A DNA stretch of 42,390 bases from Betaproteobacteria bacterium Ga0077532 (GTDB lineage: Bacteria > Pseudomonadota > Gammaproteobacteria > Burkholderiales > Ga0077523). Shown here one piece after another: positions 7,753-17,008 of this stretch. The stretch is taken from positions 1-42,390 of the forward strand of contig LNEE01000007.1 of the NCBI GenBank assembly GCA_001464895.1, given 5' to 3'. Each line of letters starts with the position of its first letter. Position 1 is the first letter of the stretch. The position numbers were made by a program, and so were the translations under genes. The notes below the pieces were generated by a model, which did not search any database, had not been told where the DNA came from, and was given only the letters and a program-made list of their open reading frames with translations.

Positions 7753-8484
7753 ATGGAAAATGGTTCATCGAAGTGCGTGGGACTTGATGCGGCGTGTACG
7801 GTGCTGGCCAAGAGTCGCGCAGTGCAATCGCTGCTCAAGAGCGCGGTCGGCACTGGGGTGTTTCGCGAAGCGCTCGAGCAGATGAAGGCTGGCCGATTCG
7901 AAGGAGACCTCGGCGCCACAATTCATGACTTACTGGTCGATTCGATTCTCAACGAATCCCAAGGAGTCTGGTCGGGGCGAATTCGTCAGCCGCACGACGA
8001 CTACCCCGTACAAGTTAAGAGCTATCACGGTGTGTACTGGGTCTGGGCGTTGGAGTACGACCCAGTTGGCTACTTCCTGGACGAGGACTCCGCGATCGCC
8101 TTCGCCCGATCAAACTTGGATGCAACGGAGACAGGAGATCAGGACGCCGAAGAGGACTGCGAAATACGCTGTCCTTACTGCAATTCGACGGATAGTTGCG
8201 ACCACTTGCTGCTGGTTGTGGACACGACTTTCCGCACCGCCGAAGGCGGCGCTCTCTACAAGGTCTTCAATGACCGCTGGTCGGACATCATGGACGAGCA
8301 GGGCGAAGACGCCGATGAGGCAGAGTTCTTCGACGAACTGCTCGACGAGGTCGATTCGCTCGCGGATGGAAGTCTGACGGCGTCCCCTGAAAGCGCGCCC
8401 GGAATGTCCTCGACCTACGAGTACTACTTCTGCAGTTTCAAGGAGAAGACGATCACGGCAGCGAAAAAGTTTGGAAAACCATGA
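7753..8484 (+). CDS. Unknown 243-aa protein sharing the Cys/His module
   Basis: Start chosen at ATG 7753 because GGAGG lies at 7744-7748; an in-frame GTG at 7735 is less likely. A putative metal site is formed by Cys140, Cys143, Cys149 and His151 (CPYC, then CDH), followed by a hydrophobic strand and a GGALYKVFNDRW stretch. This parallels CPFC...CEH...GRAFAEIW in the protein at 5402-6850, so the two seem to share a domain. The N-terminal 130 residues hold a Trp/Tyr-rich segment (YHGVYWVWALEYDP) and the C-terminus is acidic. Two genes sharing this module bracket the amidohydrolase gene. Function unknown. Confidence 0.7.
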   Translation: MENGSSKCVGLDAACTVLAKSRAVQSLLKSAVGTGVFREALEQMKAGRFEGDLGATIHDLLVDSILNESQGVWSGRIRQPHDDYPVQVKSYHGVYWVWALEYDPVGYFLDEDSAIAFARSNLDATETGDQDAEEDCEIRCPYCNSTDSCDHLLLVVDTTFRTAEGGALYKVFNDRWSDIMDEQGEDADEAEFFDELLDEVDSLADGSLTASPESAPGMSSTYEYYFCSFKEKTITAAKKFGKP

Positions 8485-8705
8485 CTGCAATTCGCACTGA
8501 CGACATTTCGCCTGACGGTGGCAGGTTGACCGGCCTAGCTACCATCGAGGACTGTTCTGGCTTTGCACCGAACATCCTGCCGCCCCGCGGCAAGAGCCGG
8601 TCAACGCGGCCCGCAAGAGGCGTGGACCCGCGACTGTGGGGGCTCACTGCATTGCCGCCAAAAGCTCCCGCCAGCGATAGCGCAGCGCGGGAGAACGAAC
8701 CGTGA
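8481..8705 (+). CDS. Possible small protein, 74 aa, between overlapping genes
   Basis: The ATG overlaps the previous stop (ATGA) and the stop overlaps the next start (GTGA), which is the pattern of a translationally coupled cistron. The peptide is Pro/Arg-rich with no recognisable motif and no hydrophobic segment. It may be a real linker gene or a chance frame that happens to bridge the two coding regions. I lean slightly towards real because both junctions are exact. Confidence 0.4.
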   Translation: MTAIRTDDISPDGGRLTGLATIEDCSGFAPNILPPRGKSRSTRPARGVDPRLWGLTALPPKAPASDSAARENEP

Positions 8706-9214
8706 CCACCACCGACAAAGACGAACTGATTCGGATATCTCCCGAGCTGATCGCCGCCTACGAAGCCACCCACTACGAAGTCGAGGCACCCGGAGGGAAA
8801 GAGGTGATCCGCATTGGACACCCCGTCCCCGAGGTGATTCAAGCTCTGATGCTCCCGTGGGACAAGCTAGCAGTTGTCACGGCCTTCAACCCCTTCAGCA
8901 TTCCGCTCTCGAAGGAGGAGAACCTTCGGCGCCACGAAGTCCTCCGTGGCGTTGTCGAGGCCGCCGGACGCCGGATGCTCTTCGGAGAGGGGCGCGACGC
9001 CGCAGGTAAGTGGGATTCCGAGACCAGCATCGCGATCTTCGACGCGACGGACGACGAACTCGACGACTGGATGCTCGCCTTCGGGCAAAACGCGATCGTC
9101 GTCGCGACGCGAGGTGGTCTCCCCGAGCTTCGGTTACATCCGTACGCGGCGCTGGTCACGTCGGACGCCCATGCCGGTGAACGAGATGACCAAGGGCTGC
9201 GGTCACACGAATGA
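8702..9214 (+). CDS. DUF3293 domain protein
   Basis: The 170-residue protein matches the layout of DUF3293 as I recall it: an opening AAYEATHYEV, a central AVVTAFNPFS strand-turn, then ENLRRHEVLRGVV and an FGQNAIVVATRGGLPEL end. The family has no assigned biochemical function. The start is GTG overlapping the stop of the small ORF before it. It ends the plus-strand run beginning at 5402, and the next gene is convergent. The last 20 residues are past the conserved part. Confidence 0.75.
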   Translation: MTTTDKDELIRISPELIAAYEATHYEVEAPGGKEVIRIGHPVPEVIQALMLPWDKLAVVTAFNPFSIPLSKEENLRRHEVLRGVVEAAGRRMLFGEGRDAAGKWDSETSIAIFDATDDELDDWMLAFGQNAIVVATRGGLPELRLHPYAALVTSDAHAGERDDQGLRSHE

Positions 9215-9298
9215 GTGCTGGCGCGGGCACGACGCCGGCGATGGCCTTGCATCCGTGCGCCAAGCTGAGCGCGGCTATCGAGGCCCTGCTTGCCGGTG

Positions 9299-9327
9299 AA
9301 CGCGGTCGATCACGTGATGATCGCGTT
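9299..9327. other. Hairpin between convergent genes
   Basis: AACGCG (9299-9304) and CGCGTT (9322-9327) flank an inner perfect palindrome ATCACGTGAT (9309-9318). It lies between the DUF3293 gene and the minus-strand exonuclease gene and could act as a bidirectional transcription barrier, but it has no clear U-tract on either side. The rest of the 9215-9498 gap holds only the weak ORF listed next. Confidence 0.35.
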
Positions 9328-9495
9328 GTTCAATAAGCCGCCGAAACCCACCCCAATCAGGTTGCGGTTCTGAGTGCCCAACAACGACACCAGATGAATA
9401 CAAACCCACGCCATCGCGCCTCGGTCGATCGGGAACAGCAAAGAACTTGGTCGCTCCAGATGTGCACCAGCGAACGAACGACAGCCCGCACTCAT
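9310..9495 (-). pseudogene. Short hydrophobic ORF, possible remnant of an NDH-2 C-terminus
   Basis: The 61-codon frame starts three bases after the stop of the exonuclease-RDD gene. Its second half (AMAWVCIHLVSLLG then NRNL) recalls the C-terminal membrane anchor of type II NADH dehydrogenases, where a W-x2-H-(hydrophobic)-G-x2-NR pattern is common. No other part of such an enzyme is present. It may be a chance ORF or a leftover gene fragment. Confidence 0.2.
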
Positions 9496-9498
9496 TCT

Positions 9499-11115
9499 CT
9501 AAAACGACCCACCTCGGGCATTCGCCAAGCTGCGAACAAATTGAACGTTACCCTCTGAAATGATCGTGAGCAGAAGCGGCACGGCGAAAACTATGAAAGT
9601 TGAAGCAAGCGCGATTCTTCCCAGTCCAGAAGAACCATAGACGACGCGTAGATTCAAGTCATCGTCCCACCGAGTGATTCCATGCTTCCTGAGCTGGTTG
9701 TAGCCGGAAAGACACCCGAACAACACAAGCACCGGGAGGAGGCACCACAACCCTCGCACATATACAGAAAACGTACGTTGAACCACTTCCATGAATCTCC
9801 CGTCAGCGAGAACCTTTGGATAGAGAGCCTCGATGCTGATGCCCATCGCCATCCTTCCAACAGACGTACCCGAGAAGGTCAGGCTGAGTACTTCGACAAC
9901 CACCCAGGTCACGGACCATCCCAGCCAATCTCCCATCCACCCGGTGGACGCCAGTTCAATAGCAATTGGCGGTGACGCTCGTAAGAGCAGGGCAAAACCA
10001 ATTTCCCAGATGACGAGTGCAACTGCGAGATCTACTGCCTTGGCGAAATAGCGGCACCAGCAGTCGATCGGTCGGCACCCCGCCTCAAACAGGTCGTCGA
10101 CCGACGGATCAGTATGCGTCTCAGAAACACCGGCGTCCGTGCGGCGTTTGAGCTCGTCGACGCGCAGCAAAACGTAGCGCGCTTCGACTGCGGCGTCACT
10201 CGGGGGAGACTTCTGGCCGGCCGTCGACCACAGTGCCGCGTCAATTCGCCCCGCTGCGAGTTCCTCCATCACGCGTTTATAGAAGACTGAATTGGCACTT
10301 GGCTGGCGGTACCCAGAGAGAATGTCTGAGCGCCACTCAATGTACGTAGCCGTCGTTCTGCCGTCATCACCGTCTGATTTCGCGAAGGCCTCTGCCCACA
10401 GCGATTCATCTGCAATCACGCCGCGCTCGACCTCTTGGACAACTTGCCTCCTAGGCTCTCCATCTTGCGCGTGGGTTTGCCTCCCGGGTCGCACATCGTT
10501 CGGAATATCGCTCCGCGGCGTGGGCAGCGGAGACGAGACACCTGGATCGGGATGGCTTTCGTCCGTAACCAACACGCCGAGGCGCACCAGCTCGAAATAG
10601 CAGCGCATGCATGCCGAAGCATCAGCCAGCGCGTCGTGCGCACCCTCGAAACTGCGCCCGAAAAGACGGCTGTGCAGTTCCTGCAACGAGGGACGTTTGT
10701 ATCCACCTCGACCGGATGGGTTCGGTAGACAGCAGAACTCAACGGACGACAACATGGTGCAAACAACCTCAGTCTTTTCAGACCGCCACGAAGCGCCGAC
10801 GCGTCGGCATTCCGCATCGATCATCGCGACATCGAACTTTGCATTGTGCGCGACGATACGAATCGCTGAGGCTGTAGAACGCCCGAATGTCGCCAGGACA
10901 TCTGCGAGACGGTGACCTTCGCGTTGCGCGCGCTCTGTAGTAACTCCGTGAATTGCCGAAGCGCGTTGCGGGATGACGAACCCCTCTGGCTTGATGATGT
11001 AGTTTCCGCGCGAGTGTTCGTACCCGTGATCGTCGGTCACCACCCACGCTATCTGAACAACGCGATCGGTACTGGAATTGACGCCTGTCGTCTCGGTGTC
11101 GAAGAAGATGTTCAT
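9499..11115 (-). CDS. DEDDh 3'-5' exonuclease fused to an RDD membrane domain
   Basis: A 538-residue fusion. Residues 1-175 form a DnaQ-like exonuclease with all three motifs: Asp6 and Glu8 in FDTETTG, Asp95 in AHNAKFD, and His160 with Asp165 in GAHDALAD. A polar linker (about 190-345) holds a small charged domain. Residues 350-538 look like an RDD-family domain: Arg355...Asp362 in the first helix, hydrophobic helices, and the typical SGTSVGRMAMGI loop. The exonuclease would thus be tethered at the inner membrane, facing the cytoplasm. ATG 11115 was chosen because exonuclease motif I follows at once, as is usual; an in-frame GTG at 11151 would add 12 residues. It follows zorD on the same strand after 199 bp that hold nothing evident. 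Confidence 0.85.
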   Translation of the reverse strand: MNIFFDTETTGVNSSTDRVVQIAWVVTDDHGYEHSRGNYIIKPEGFVIPQRASAIHGVTTERAQREGHRLADVLATFGRSTASAIRIVAHNAKFDVAMIDAECRRVGASWRSEKTEVVCTMLSSVEFCCLPNPSGRGGYKRPSLQELHSRLFGRSFEGAHDALADASACMRCYFELVRLGVLVTDESHPDPGVSSPLPTPRSDIPNDVRPGRQTHAQDGEPRRQVVQEVERGVIADESLWAEAFAKSDGDDGRTTATYIEWRSDILSGYRQPSANSVFYKRVMEELAAGRIDAALWSTAGQKSPPSDAAVEARYVLLRVDELKRRTDAGVSETHTDPSVDDLFEAGCRPIDCWCRYFAKAVDLAVALVIWEIGFALLLRASPPIAIELASTGWMGDWLGWSVTWVVVEVLSLTFSGTSVGRMAMGISIEALYPKVLADGRFMEVVQRTFSVYVRGLWCLLPVLVLFGCLSGYNQLRKHGITRWDDDLNLRVVYGSSGLGRIALASTFIVFAVPLLLTIISEGNVQFVRSLANARGGSF

Positions 11116-11314
11116 CTGCTGTTCTCGATTGTGCTCAGTCCGAATCGCCACCCGCGACGAATCGCTCCCTCATGACTCCTGCCATTCGAATCAAACGGCT
11201 TATCGACGTCATTTGGGAGCCCAGCACTTCACAGGAGTACCTGGAAGCGGGACCAAGCAAGTGCTCGCCATACTCCAGCCGCACTTCGTCACCAGCCTCC
11301 TCACGAGCAAGAAC

Positions 11315-14300
11315 TCAACGGCCCACCGCAGCTCCCTCTCCCAACTCCCCAAGCACAAACTCCCCTGCAGCAATATCACCAGACCCGTTCAGCATGTCGC
11401 TCGCGAGTTCGCGCTTCTGATCCAGAAGCTTGTCCAGAATCACATCGAACGTCTGGAAATCCCGGGCGCGGACGACTGGGTAGTAGACGTGGACGTTCTT
11501 CGTCTGGCCGATGCGATACGCCCGGTCGGTGGCCTGGTCTTCCTTCGCTGGGTTCCAAGTCCGCGTGAAGTGGATGACGTGGTTCGCGGCCTGGATGTTC
11601 ACGCCGAAGCCCACCGCGATCGGCGACAGGATGATGACGCCGAAGCCGGGCTTCTTCTGGAACTCGTGAAGTTGCTTCTGGCGACTGTTGGCATTCGCTT
11701 CCGAGGCCGATGTGTCGCCGTTGATGATCACCGGCGAGAGGTCGAACACCTCCCGGATGTAGTGCTGCAGCAGACGCTGGATGTCTCGAAACTCGCAGAA
11801 GACGATGGCCTTCTCGCCCTGCGTGCGGATAGCGTGCAGTTGATCCAGCAGCCAGTGCATCTTGGGCGACTTTGCGCGGTATTCGATAAGCGGATCCGGC
11901 AGAAGGGCAGGCTGCCCGTGATGTCGCGGATCCGTGCAGATCAGGCGGAGGTAATGCAGTAGCCCGAGGTGGTTCTTGAAGGGCGATTTCGCCTCTTCCG
12001 TGCCCCGCTTCCTGAACGACTCGATCGCATTGCCGTAGAGATGGCGCTGCGCCTGGGACATCTGCAGTTGCCGACACGCCTCGACGATGATCTTCTCAGG
12101 GAGATTCTTCGCGACCTCTGCCTTCGTCCGCCGGAGTATCTGCGGGGAGATCCGTGAACGCAGTTCCTCGACCCGCGCCTTCTCTTCGTCGGACCTCGCT
12201 TCGATGGGCTTGCGGTAGCGTCGGCCGAAGTCGTCGAGTGCACCGAGCAGACCCGGTTGCACGAAATCGAACAGGCACCAGAGGTCCGCCAAGGTGTTCT
12301 CGACTGGCGTGCCGGTACAGGCGATCTTGAAGGCGACGTTCTGTTTCTTGGCAGCACGGGTGACCATGGCGGCCGGATTCTTGATGCGCTGCGCCTCGTC
12401 GCAGATCATCACGGACCACCGCTGCGATGAGAACGAAAACTCGAGATCCCGAAGGGTTTCGTAGGTCGTCAGCACCAGCTTGGCACCGCCGATCCAGTTG
12501 GGCTTCAAGAACCTCACGAGTCCGTCCTCGGAACGGAGTCGCTGATCGATCGCCTCCTTCGGAACGCGCAGCGGCGCGAGGGATTCCCCGTAGGCTGTGA
12601 GCAGCGGCAGCGCCTCCGACTGGAAGAACTTCTCCTTCTCCTGCTTCCAGTTCTCGAGCAGGGACACCGGCGCGACGACCAGCATGGGATCGATTCCGGG
12701 GTGCTGCTCGGTGAGCCACGCCATGAACGTCAGCAACTGCAACGTCTTGCCGAGACCCATGTCGTCGGCGAGAACGGCGCCGCGCACCTGCTGTGCATCC
12801 CGCGACCGGTAGAGGTGCTGAAGCCAGGCGACGCCGTCGCACTGATGGGGCAAAAGGGGGAAGTCAGGCCGCAGTGCAACAGGGATCTCGGGTTCACCGG
12901 GGTCCGCCTCGAGTGCGTCCTTGCGGTGCTCGGCGTAGTCGAGGGTCTGGATGTTGGAACGCAGGATGAGGTGCTTCTTCGGACCATCTGGCTGCTTCTC
13001 GTCGACGGCAGGCTCGGTGGGAACGAACCGACGCGCCTTGACCTCGCCCAAGACCTTGTCGAAGGTCTCGACGATGTTCGTCGCTTCATTCACCGGAATC
13101 GGCTTGGGCAGCCACGGCACCGTCACCGCCGCGACGCCGGACTCCTCCGCCTTCGCTACCGCCTTCCGAAGTCGCTCGATGGCTTCCGGCGTCACGGGGA
13201 CGGCCACCGGATCAGTCTCGCCCTCGGGCGTGAAGGCGATGAGCGGAATCACGTTCTCGGGAAACCAGTCCTTCTTCTTGCTAGCGATGTAGGGCGAGTA
13301 GTACGGCTTGTCGACGCCGATGGCCTCGACCCGCGACGAGTAGGCGGAGAGATCGTGCACCTGCTCATAGGTGATCAGAGGCGGCGGGTGGTGCCGCGCC
13401 TCGAGCACCTCGGTCAGCAACCTCAGGTGGTCCTCGGCATCGCCCTGCAGTTCGAGGTCGAACCCGTCCCATGCAACCAGGGGAAAACCGCGTTCGATCG
13501 ACCAGCCCAGCTTCCTCACGAATGCGGCGAGCGACTCATCCGTGAACCAGTGTGTCTGCGACGAGATCGGTCCCGCCATGGACGCCGTCTCGATGAGCAG
13601 ACCCACCTGGTGCGGGAATCCGCGATCGTCACGCTCGACCACCGGGACGAATCGTTCGTAGTGCAGCCCGGCTTCCTCGCGCGCCTGCTCGAACTCTCCT
13701 TCGACAATGACATCGCGTGCATCGTCGCCGAGCGCAGCGAACGGATTCAGGAGGAATGCCTGGGCCCGGGCACCGGCCACGCGCCGGCCCGGCAATCGCT
13801 TGATCTCCTCGAGCACGGTGCGGACCTTGGACGACACTAGCACCTGCACGATCCCCTCCTCGGTCACGATGTCGTACCGGTCCGGAATGCCGCGCATCGC
13901 GTCGAATCGCTCGAGCCAGTCGGCCGGCGCGCCCTCGAAGAGGGGTGAGATCTCGATCACCGTGTCGTCGGAGACGTCCGCCGATTTCCGCAAGGCAATC
14001 GACAGTCGCTCGGGGGTGAGGACGACGGATCGGTAGAGGAAGTCGTCCAGCCGTGCGCCTGCGGCTTGCGCGAGTCGGCGGAGCCGCCCCCATTCCAGTC
14101 GATGGGTGAGATCGTGCCGTGATTCCGGCGACCTGTTCGCAAACGCGATCACCGCCGAGACGAGTCGCCACTGATCCGGGCGCATCAGCTCCTCGCGACC
14201 ATCGACCTGCAGCACCGCACCGATCGATGACGGATCCTTGCGTCGGCCCGACGGATGGCGCCATCCGTCGATCGCCACGGCGAAGTCGGGATCGGTCAGT

Positions 14301-14605
14301 GAGTTGGCACTCAGGAGCGCCGGGGACAGGTCGGTATGGGGAGGCAGGAGCAGCGCATCCGACAACCCCACATAGCCGGGCTGCGCTAGTGCCTCGAACA
14401 AGGCGTCCCACCCGATGGTGGCGCGGTCATCGACGTCGCTCAGCAATCCATCGTCACGCAACTGCGCGACGAAGCCCAGGAGGAGCGGATCCTGGAGCGG
14501 CGTGCCGGGTCCATTGGGATCCAGCACGACGCCATCTCCAGTCCAGCCTCGTCGCCACGTAGCTTGCGGAGGTGTAGTTGCTCTCTTGAAGAACGTCAGT
14601 GCCAT
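11315..14605 (-). CDS. zorD: ZorD, SNF2-family helicase of a type I Zorya system
   Basis: A 1096-residue SNF2-type ATPase. The C-terminal half holds the motor: Walker A ADDMGLGKT near residue 615, ICDEAQRIKNP near 737, CTGTPVEN shortly after, and motif VI DRAYRIGQ near 1028. The N-terminal 550 residues are the long non-helicase part seen in ZorD. In Zorya the helicase-type protein acts on invading DNA after the membrane motor senses infection; that is family knowledge. It is the last gene of zorABCD, with the ATG 10 bp after the zorC stop and GAGGA eight bases upstream. The stop precedes the exonuclease-RDD gene by about 200 bp. Confidence 0.93.
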   Translation of the reverse strand: MALTFFKRATTPPQATWRRGWTGDGVVLDPNGPGTPLQDPLLLGFVAQLRDDGLLSDVDDRATIGWDALFEALAQPGYVGLSDALLLPPHTDLSPALLSANSLTDPDFAVAIDGWRHPSGRRKDPSSIGAVLQVDGREELMRPDQWRLVSAVIAFANRSPESRHDLTHRLEWGRLRRLAQAAGARLDDFLYRSVVLTPERLSIALRKSADVSDDTVIEISPLFEGAPADWLERFDAMRGIPDRYDIVTEEGIVQVLVSSKVRTVLEEIKRLPGRRVAGARAQAFLLNPFAALGDDARDVIVEGEFEQAREEAGLHYERFVPVVERDDRGFPHQVGLLIETASMAGPISSQTHWFTDESLAAFVRKLGWSIERGFPLVAWDGFDLELQGDAEDHLRLLTEVLEARHHPPPLITYEQVHDLSAYSSRVEAIGVDKPYYSPYIASKKKDWFPENVIPLIAFTPEGETDPVAVPVTPEAIERLRKAVAKAEESGVAAVTVPWLPKPIPVNEATNIVETFDKVLGEVKARRFVPTEPAVDEKQPDGPKKHLILRSNIQTLDYAEHRKDALEADPGEPEIPVALRPDFPLLPHQCDGVAWLQHLYRSRDAQQVRGAVLADDMGLGKTLQLLTFMAWLTEQHPGIDPMLVVAPVSLLENWKQEKEKFFQSEALPLLTAYGESLAPLRVPKEAIDQRLRSEDGLVRFLKPNWIGGAKLVLTTYETLRDLEFSFSSQRWSVMICDEAQRIKNPAAMVTRAAKKQNVAFKIACTGTPVENTLADLWCLFDFVQPGLLGALDDFGRRYRKPIEARSDEEKARVEELRSRISPQILRRTKAEVAKNLPEKIIVEACRQLQMSQAQRHLYGNAIESFRKRGTEEAKSPFKNHLGLLHYLRLICTDPRHHGQPALLPDPLIEYRAKSPKMHWLLDQLHAIRTQGEKAIVFCEFRDIQRLLQHYIREVFDLSPVIINGDTSASEANANSRQKQLHEFQKKPGFGVIILSPIAVGFGVNIQAANHVIHFTRTWNPAKEDQATDRAYRIGQTKNVHVYYPVVRARDFQTFDVILDKLLDQKRELASDMLNGSGDIAAGEFVLGELGEGAAVGR

Positions 14606-14615
14606 GCGGTCATCC

Positions 14616-16298
14616 TCATGGACGCCACCAACCTTTCCCGGGCTTGTAGGTGAACTTCCACGCAACGAGCACCTTGTTCACCTGTTCGTCTCGATCATTC
14701 GTGTAGGCCCAAAGATTCCCGTTCTTGTGAGTCAGGTCCTCGAACCTGATCCGACGTGCGGCGACAAACGCGATGAACTGCGCTCGGCTGTAGGGCAGTA
14801 TCCCGTCACTTCGCCCGGGTGCTGGGGGCGTGTTGTCACGCGGTGCCTGCTCTGGCCGCGGCGAACGCGGCACTTCCTGTTGACCCGCCCCAGGGACAAG
14901 GCCGAACTCCTTCCTGAGCGTTGCTTCGAACATGTCCTCCCACCGTTCCCATCCGTGAATGCCGCCCTGGTGTTTCATCCACAGTGAACGCGAGTCATGC
15001 TTGAGAGAGTTCCGAACATTCTTCGCCGTGTAGACGGGCTTCGAGAGATCGAAAGGGACTGCGTCGTCAGCCTCGTATCCGTAGAAGGCATTTCCTTTGG
15101 AACCAAACTCCACTGCAACTAGGTTGCCCATCGTCATCACGAAGGCATTGTTGTCCGCCGACCCATCCATGAGAGGGGTGATGAGCCCCTGCATCTTCCT
15201 GCGCAGTAGTTGGAAGTCTTTGTCTCTCGAATGCTGCGCTGTAGCTCCTAGTACGAACTGGATGTTGTCCATCGATTTGACGTACCGAAGCCAGAAGTTG
15301 GCGCGCTGGCGATCGCCTGTCCCGTCCTTCGCGAGTTTCTCGAAGAAAGCGACAACGAACTCGCTCTTCAACCAGTCGGCCACCATGTCGCGGGCTTTCG
15401 GAACCACGCCACCCCACCGATTCTCGTTGGAGGGCAACCACGGGTTCTTCCACCAGTCGACAGCGGAATCTCGCAATCCCTGGTGAAGGGGTAGCAGCGG
15501 CACCTTCACGTACCGATCGAGAAGAAGGGTGAGCCCCCGATCCCGCAGCAGTGGCGTCTGCTCGAGCAGTTCAAGCAATCGCGGCAACAACTGGACAAAT
15601 ACATCGTCCGTCAGAGTCGTCGCCCGTTGAACCTGCGAAAGGATCAGTTCCCGAACGAACCACGAGTCCTCGACGATGCCCAGTTGTTCACGAAGGTGAC
15701 GGATGCCCTCGTCGTCACCTTTCAGCATCGGACCGGCGTATCGAGCGCACGGCGAGGTGCCGAGCACGTCGCTATGGTCGGTTGCGGCAACGGCCCAGTC
15801 AGGCTCGATACCGCCCGCGAGAATGCGATCGACCCTCGTCCGCAGATAGTCGCGAAGTATCGACCAGTGCCGCCTGCCATCAGTCGAGGTACTTTCGAGG
15901 TCCTGGGGATATGCGAAGTAGCTGCGCAGAAGACCCTGGTAGCACCTTCGATACGCACGAGGTGCGTCGATCCATTGGTCGACGCCAGTGGACTTCGACA
16001 ACAGTGCATTGAATCGCCTCCCATCCTCGAGGATGCACGGCCCGTTCGGGCGAACGGGAACACAGAGGCCGTAGGACACGAGCCTTGCATCCTTCAGGTT
16101 CGAGAGTTCCGGGAAATCCCAGTACTGCTTCACCGCCCGCTGCATCAGGTCGACAGGCACCTCGCCCACGCCTGCGCCCTTTGCGATCGCCGTCTGGCGT
16201 TCGATCAGGGTGTCGATACCGGAATCGACGGCGATGCGGTCGAGATCGGCGGCTTCGAGACGTCGCAGCCGTGCTGTGAGGCGTTCGAGCGCACTCAT
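14616..16298 (-). CDS. zorC: ZorC, EH-signature protein of type I Zorya
   Basis: A 560-residue soluble protein. The region around residues 280-480 (WWKNPWLPSNENRWGG, later LRYVKSMDNI and a FYGYEADD segment) fits the EH-signature domain that defines ZorC. In published work on type I Zorya, ZorC binds DNA and works together with the motor and ZorD. The start is ATG 16298, overlapping the zorB stop (ATGA). A longer in-frame opening reaching into zorB is ignored because it would overlap zorB heavily. The C-terminal 60 residues form a small separate basic/aromatic unit (SRAQFIAFVAARRIRFED to the end). Position between zorB and zorD supports the call strongly. Confidence 0.9.
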   Translation of the reverse strand: MSALERLTARLRRLEAADLDRIAVDSGIDTLIERQTAIAKGAGVGEVPVDLMQRAVKQYWDFPELSNLKDARLVSYGLCVPVRPNGPCILEDGRRFNALLSKSTGVDQWIDAPRAYRRCYQGLLRSYFAYPQDLESTSTDGRRHWSILRDYLRTRVDRILAGGIEPDWAVAATDHSDVLGTSPCARYAGPMLKGDDEGIRHLREQLGIVEDSWFVRELILSQVQRATTLTDDVFVQLLPRLLELLEQTPLLRDRGLTLLLDRYVKVPLLPLHQGLRDSAVDWWKNPWLPSNENRWGGVVPKARDMVADWLKSEFVVAFFEKLAKDGTGDRQRANFWLRYVKSMDNIQFVLGATAQHSRDKDFQLLRRKMQGLITPLMDGSADNNAFVMTMGNLVAVEFGSKGNAFYGYEADDAVPFDLSKPVYTAKNVRNSLKHDSRSLWMKHQGGIHGWERWEDMFEATLRKEFGLVPGAGQQEVPRSPRPEQAPRDNTPPAPGRSDGILPYSRAQFIAFVAARRIRFEDLTHKNGNLWAYTNDRDEQVNKVLVAWKFTYKPGKGWWRP

Positions 16299-17005
16299 CG
16301 CAGTGCACACTCCCCGAAACGACTGGTGACCTCGGGAGGCACAGGTCGCTCCTCGAGCGGGCCGAGAAATTCCAGCCGCATCTCGACCCGCCGGCTGGCT
16401 TCGTCGGTGTCCTTCGCAGCATTGAAAGAGTAGCCACCGACGAGGAACAGGTTGCGCACCTGGAGTTTCTGATCGTCGGAGAGAAGGCTCGGTCCGCTCG
16501 TGGCAAACATGACGCAGAGGACTCTCTGGCTCCGTTGCAGACTGAGGTTCAGGTTGCCGAGATACGTTCCGGTCCGGTCGGTGTAACCCTCGACGACGAT
16601 GCGCTTGAGTATCCGGCGCCCGAGTTCGCTGTTGGCGAGGGTGATGATCTCGGGCACGAACTGGCGGAGCACGCTTTCCTGTTCCGGCGTGAGCCGCCAC
16701 TCGTCCACCGCGAATCGTGCCCGGTCACCGAAGTCGATCACCTGCCGGTCCTTGTAGATGCGGATTCCGTCGTACCTGTCTGACGCATCCTCGAATCTCT
16801 TCAGGATCTCCTCGATATCCTTCCGGTGCTGCTCTTCGATCTTTTCGCGTTCCGTCACTGTCTTGGTGACGGCCAGCAGGGCGACCCCCATGACCACGAG
16901 GAAGAGAACCATGAGAGCGGTCATGAGGTCGGCGAACGAGATCCAGAACGGTTTCTCCGCTTCGTCGCGCCCACCTCGCTTGATGACAATCCGCGTGCCG
17001 AGCAT
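16295..17005 (-). CDS. zorB: ZorB, MotB/OmpA-like stator subunit of Zorya
   Basis: A 236-residue inner-membrane protein with one N-terminal transmembrane helix (about 20-47, WISFADLMTALMVLFLVV). Asp26 is the expected proton-carrying residue of MotB-type stators. A coiled linker follows (about 50-75), then an OmpA-like peptidoglycan-binding domain with VVEGYTDRTG and NLSLQRSQRV. In Zorya, ZorB and ZorA form a peptidoglycan-anchored, ion-driven motor that detects phage attack on the envelope. It starts three bases after the zorA stop (TAG-ACG-ATG) and its stop overlaps the zorC start. All key features look intact. Confidence 0.95.
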   Translation of the reverse strand: MLGTRIVIKRGGRDEAEKPFWISFADLMTALMVLFLVVMGVALLAVTKTVTEREKIEEQHRKDIEEILKRFEDASDRYDGIRIYKDRQVIDFGDRARFAVDEWRLTPEQESVLRQFVPEIITLANSELGRRILKRIVVEGYTDRTGTYLGNLNLSLQRSQRVLCVMFATSGPSLLSDDQKLQVRNLFLVGGYSFNAAKDTDEASRRVEMRLEFLGPLEERPVPPEVTSRFGECALR

Positions 17006-17008
17006 CGT

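Noticed and set aside
12701..13840. 379-codon open frame on the plus strand opposite zorD
   Set aside because: Antisense to a well-supported SNF2 gene, with no recognisable motif or ribosome site.
14616..16700. Longer zorC start, 694 codons
   Set aside because: Would run about 400 bases through zorB in another frame; the ATG at 16298 overlapping the zorB stop is the normal junction.
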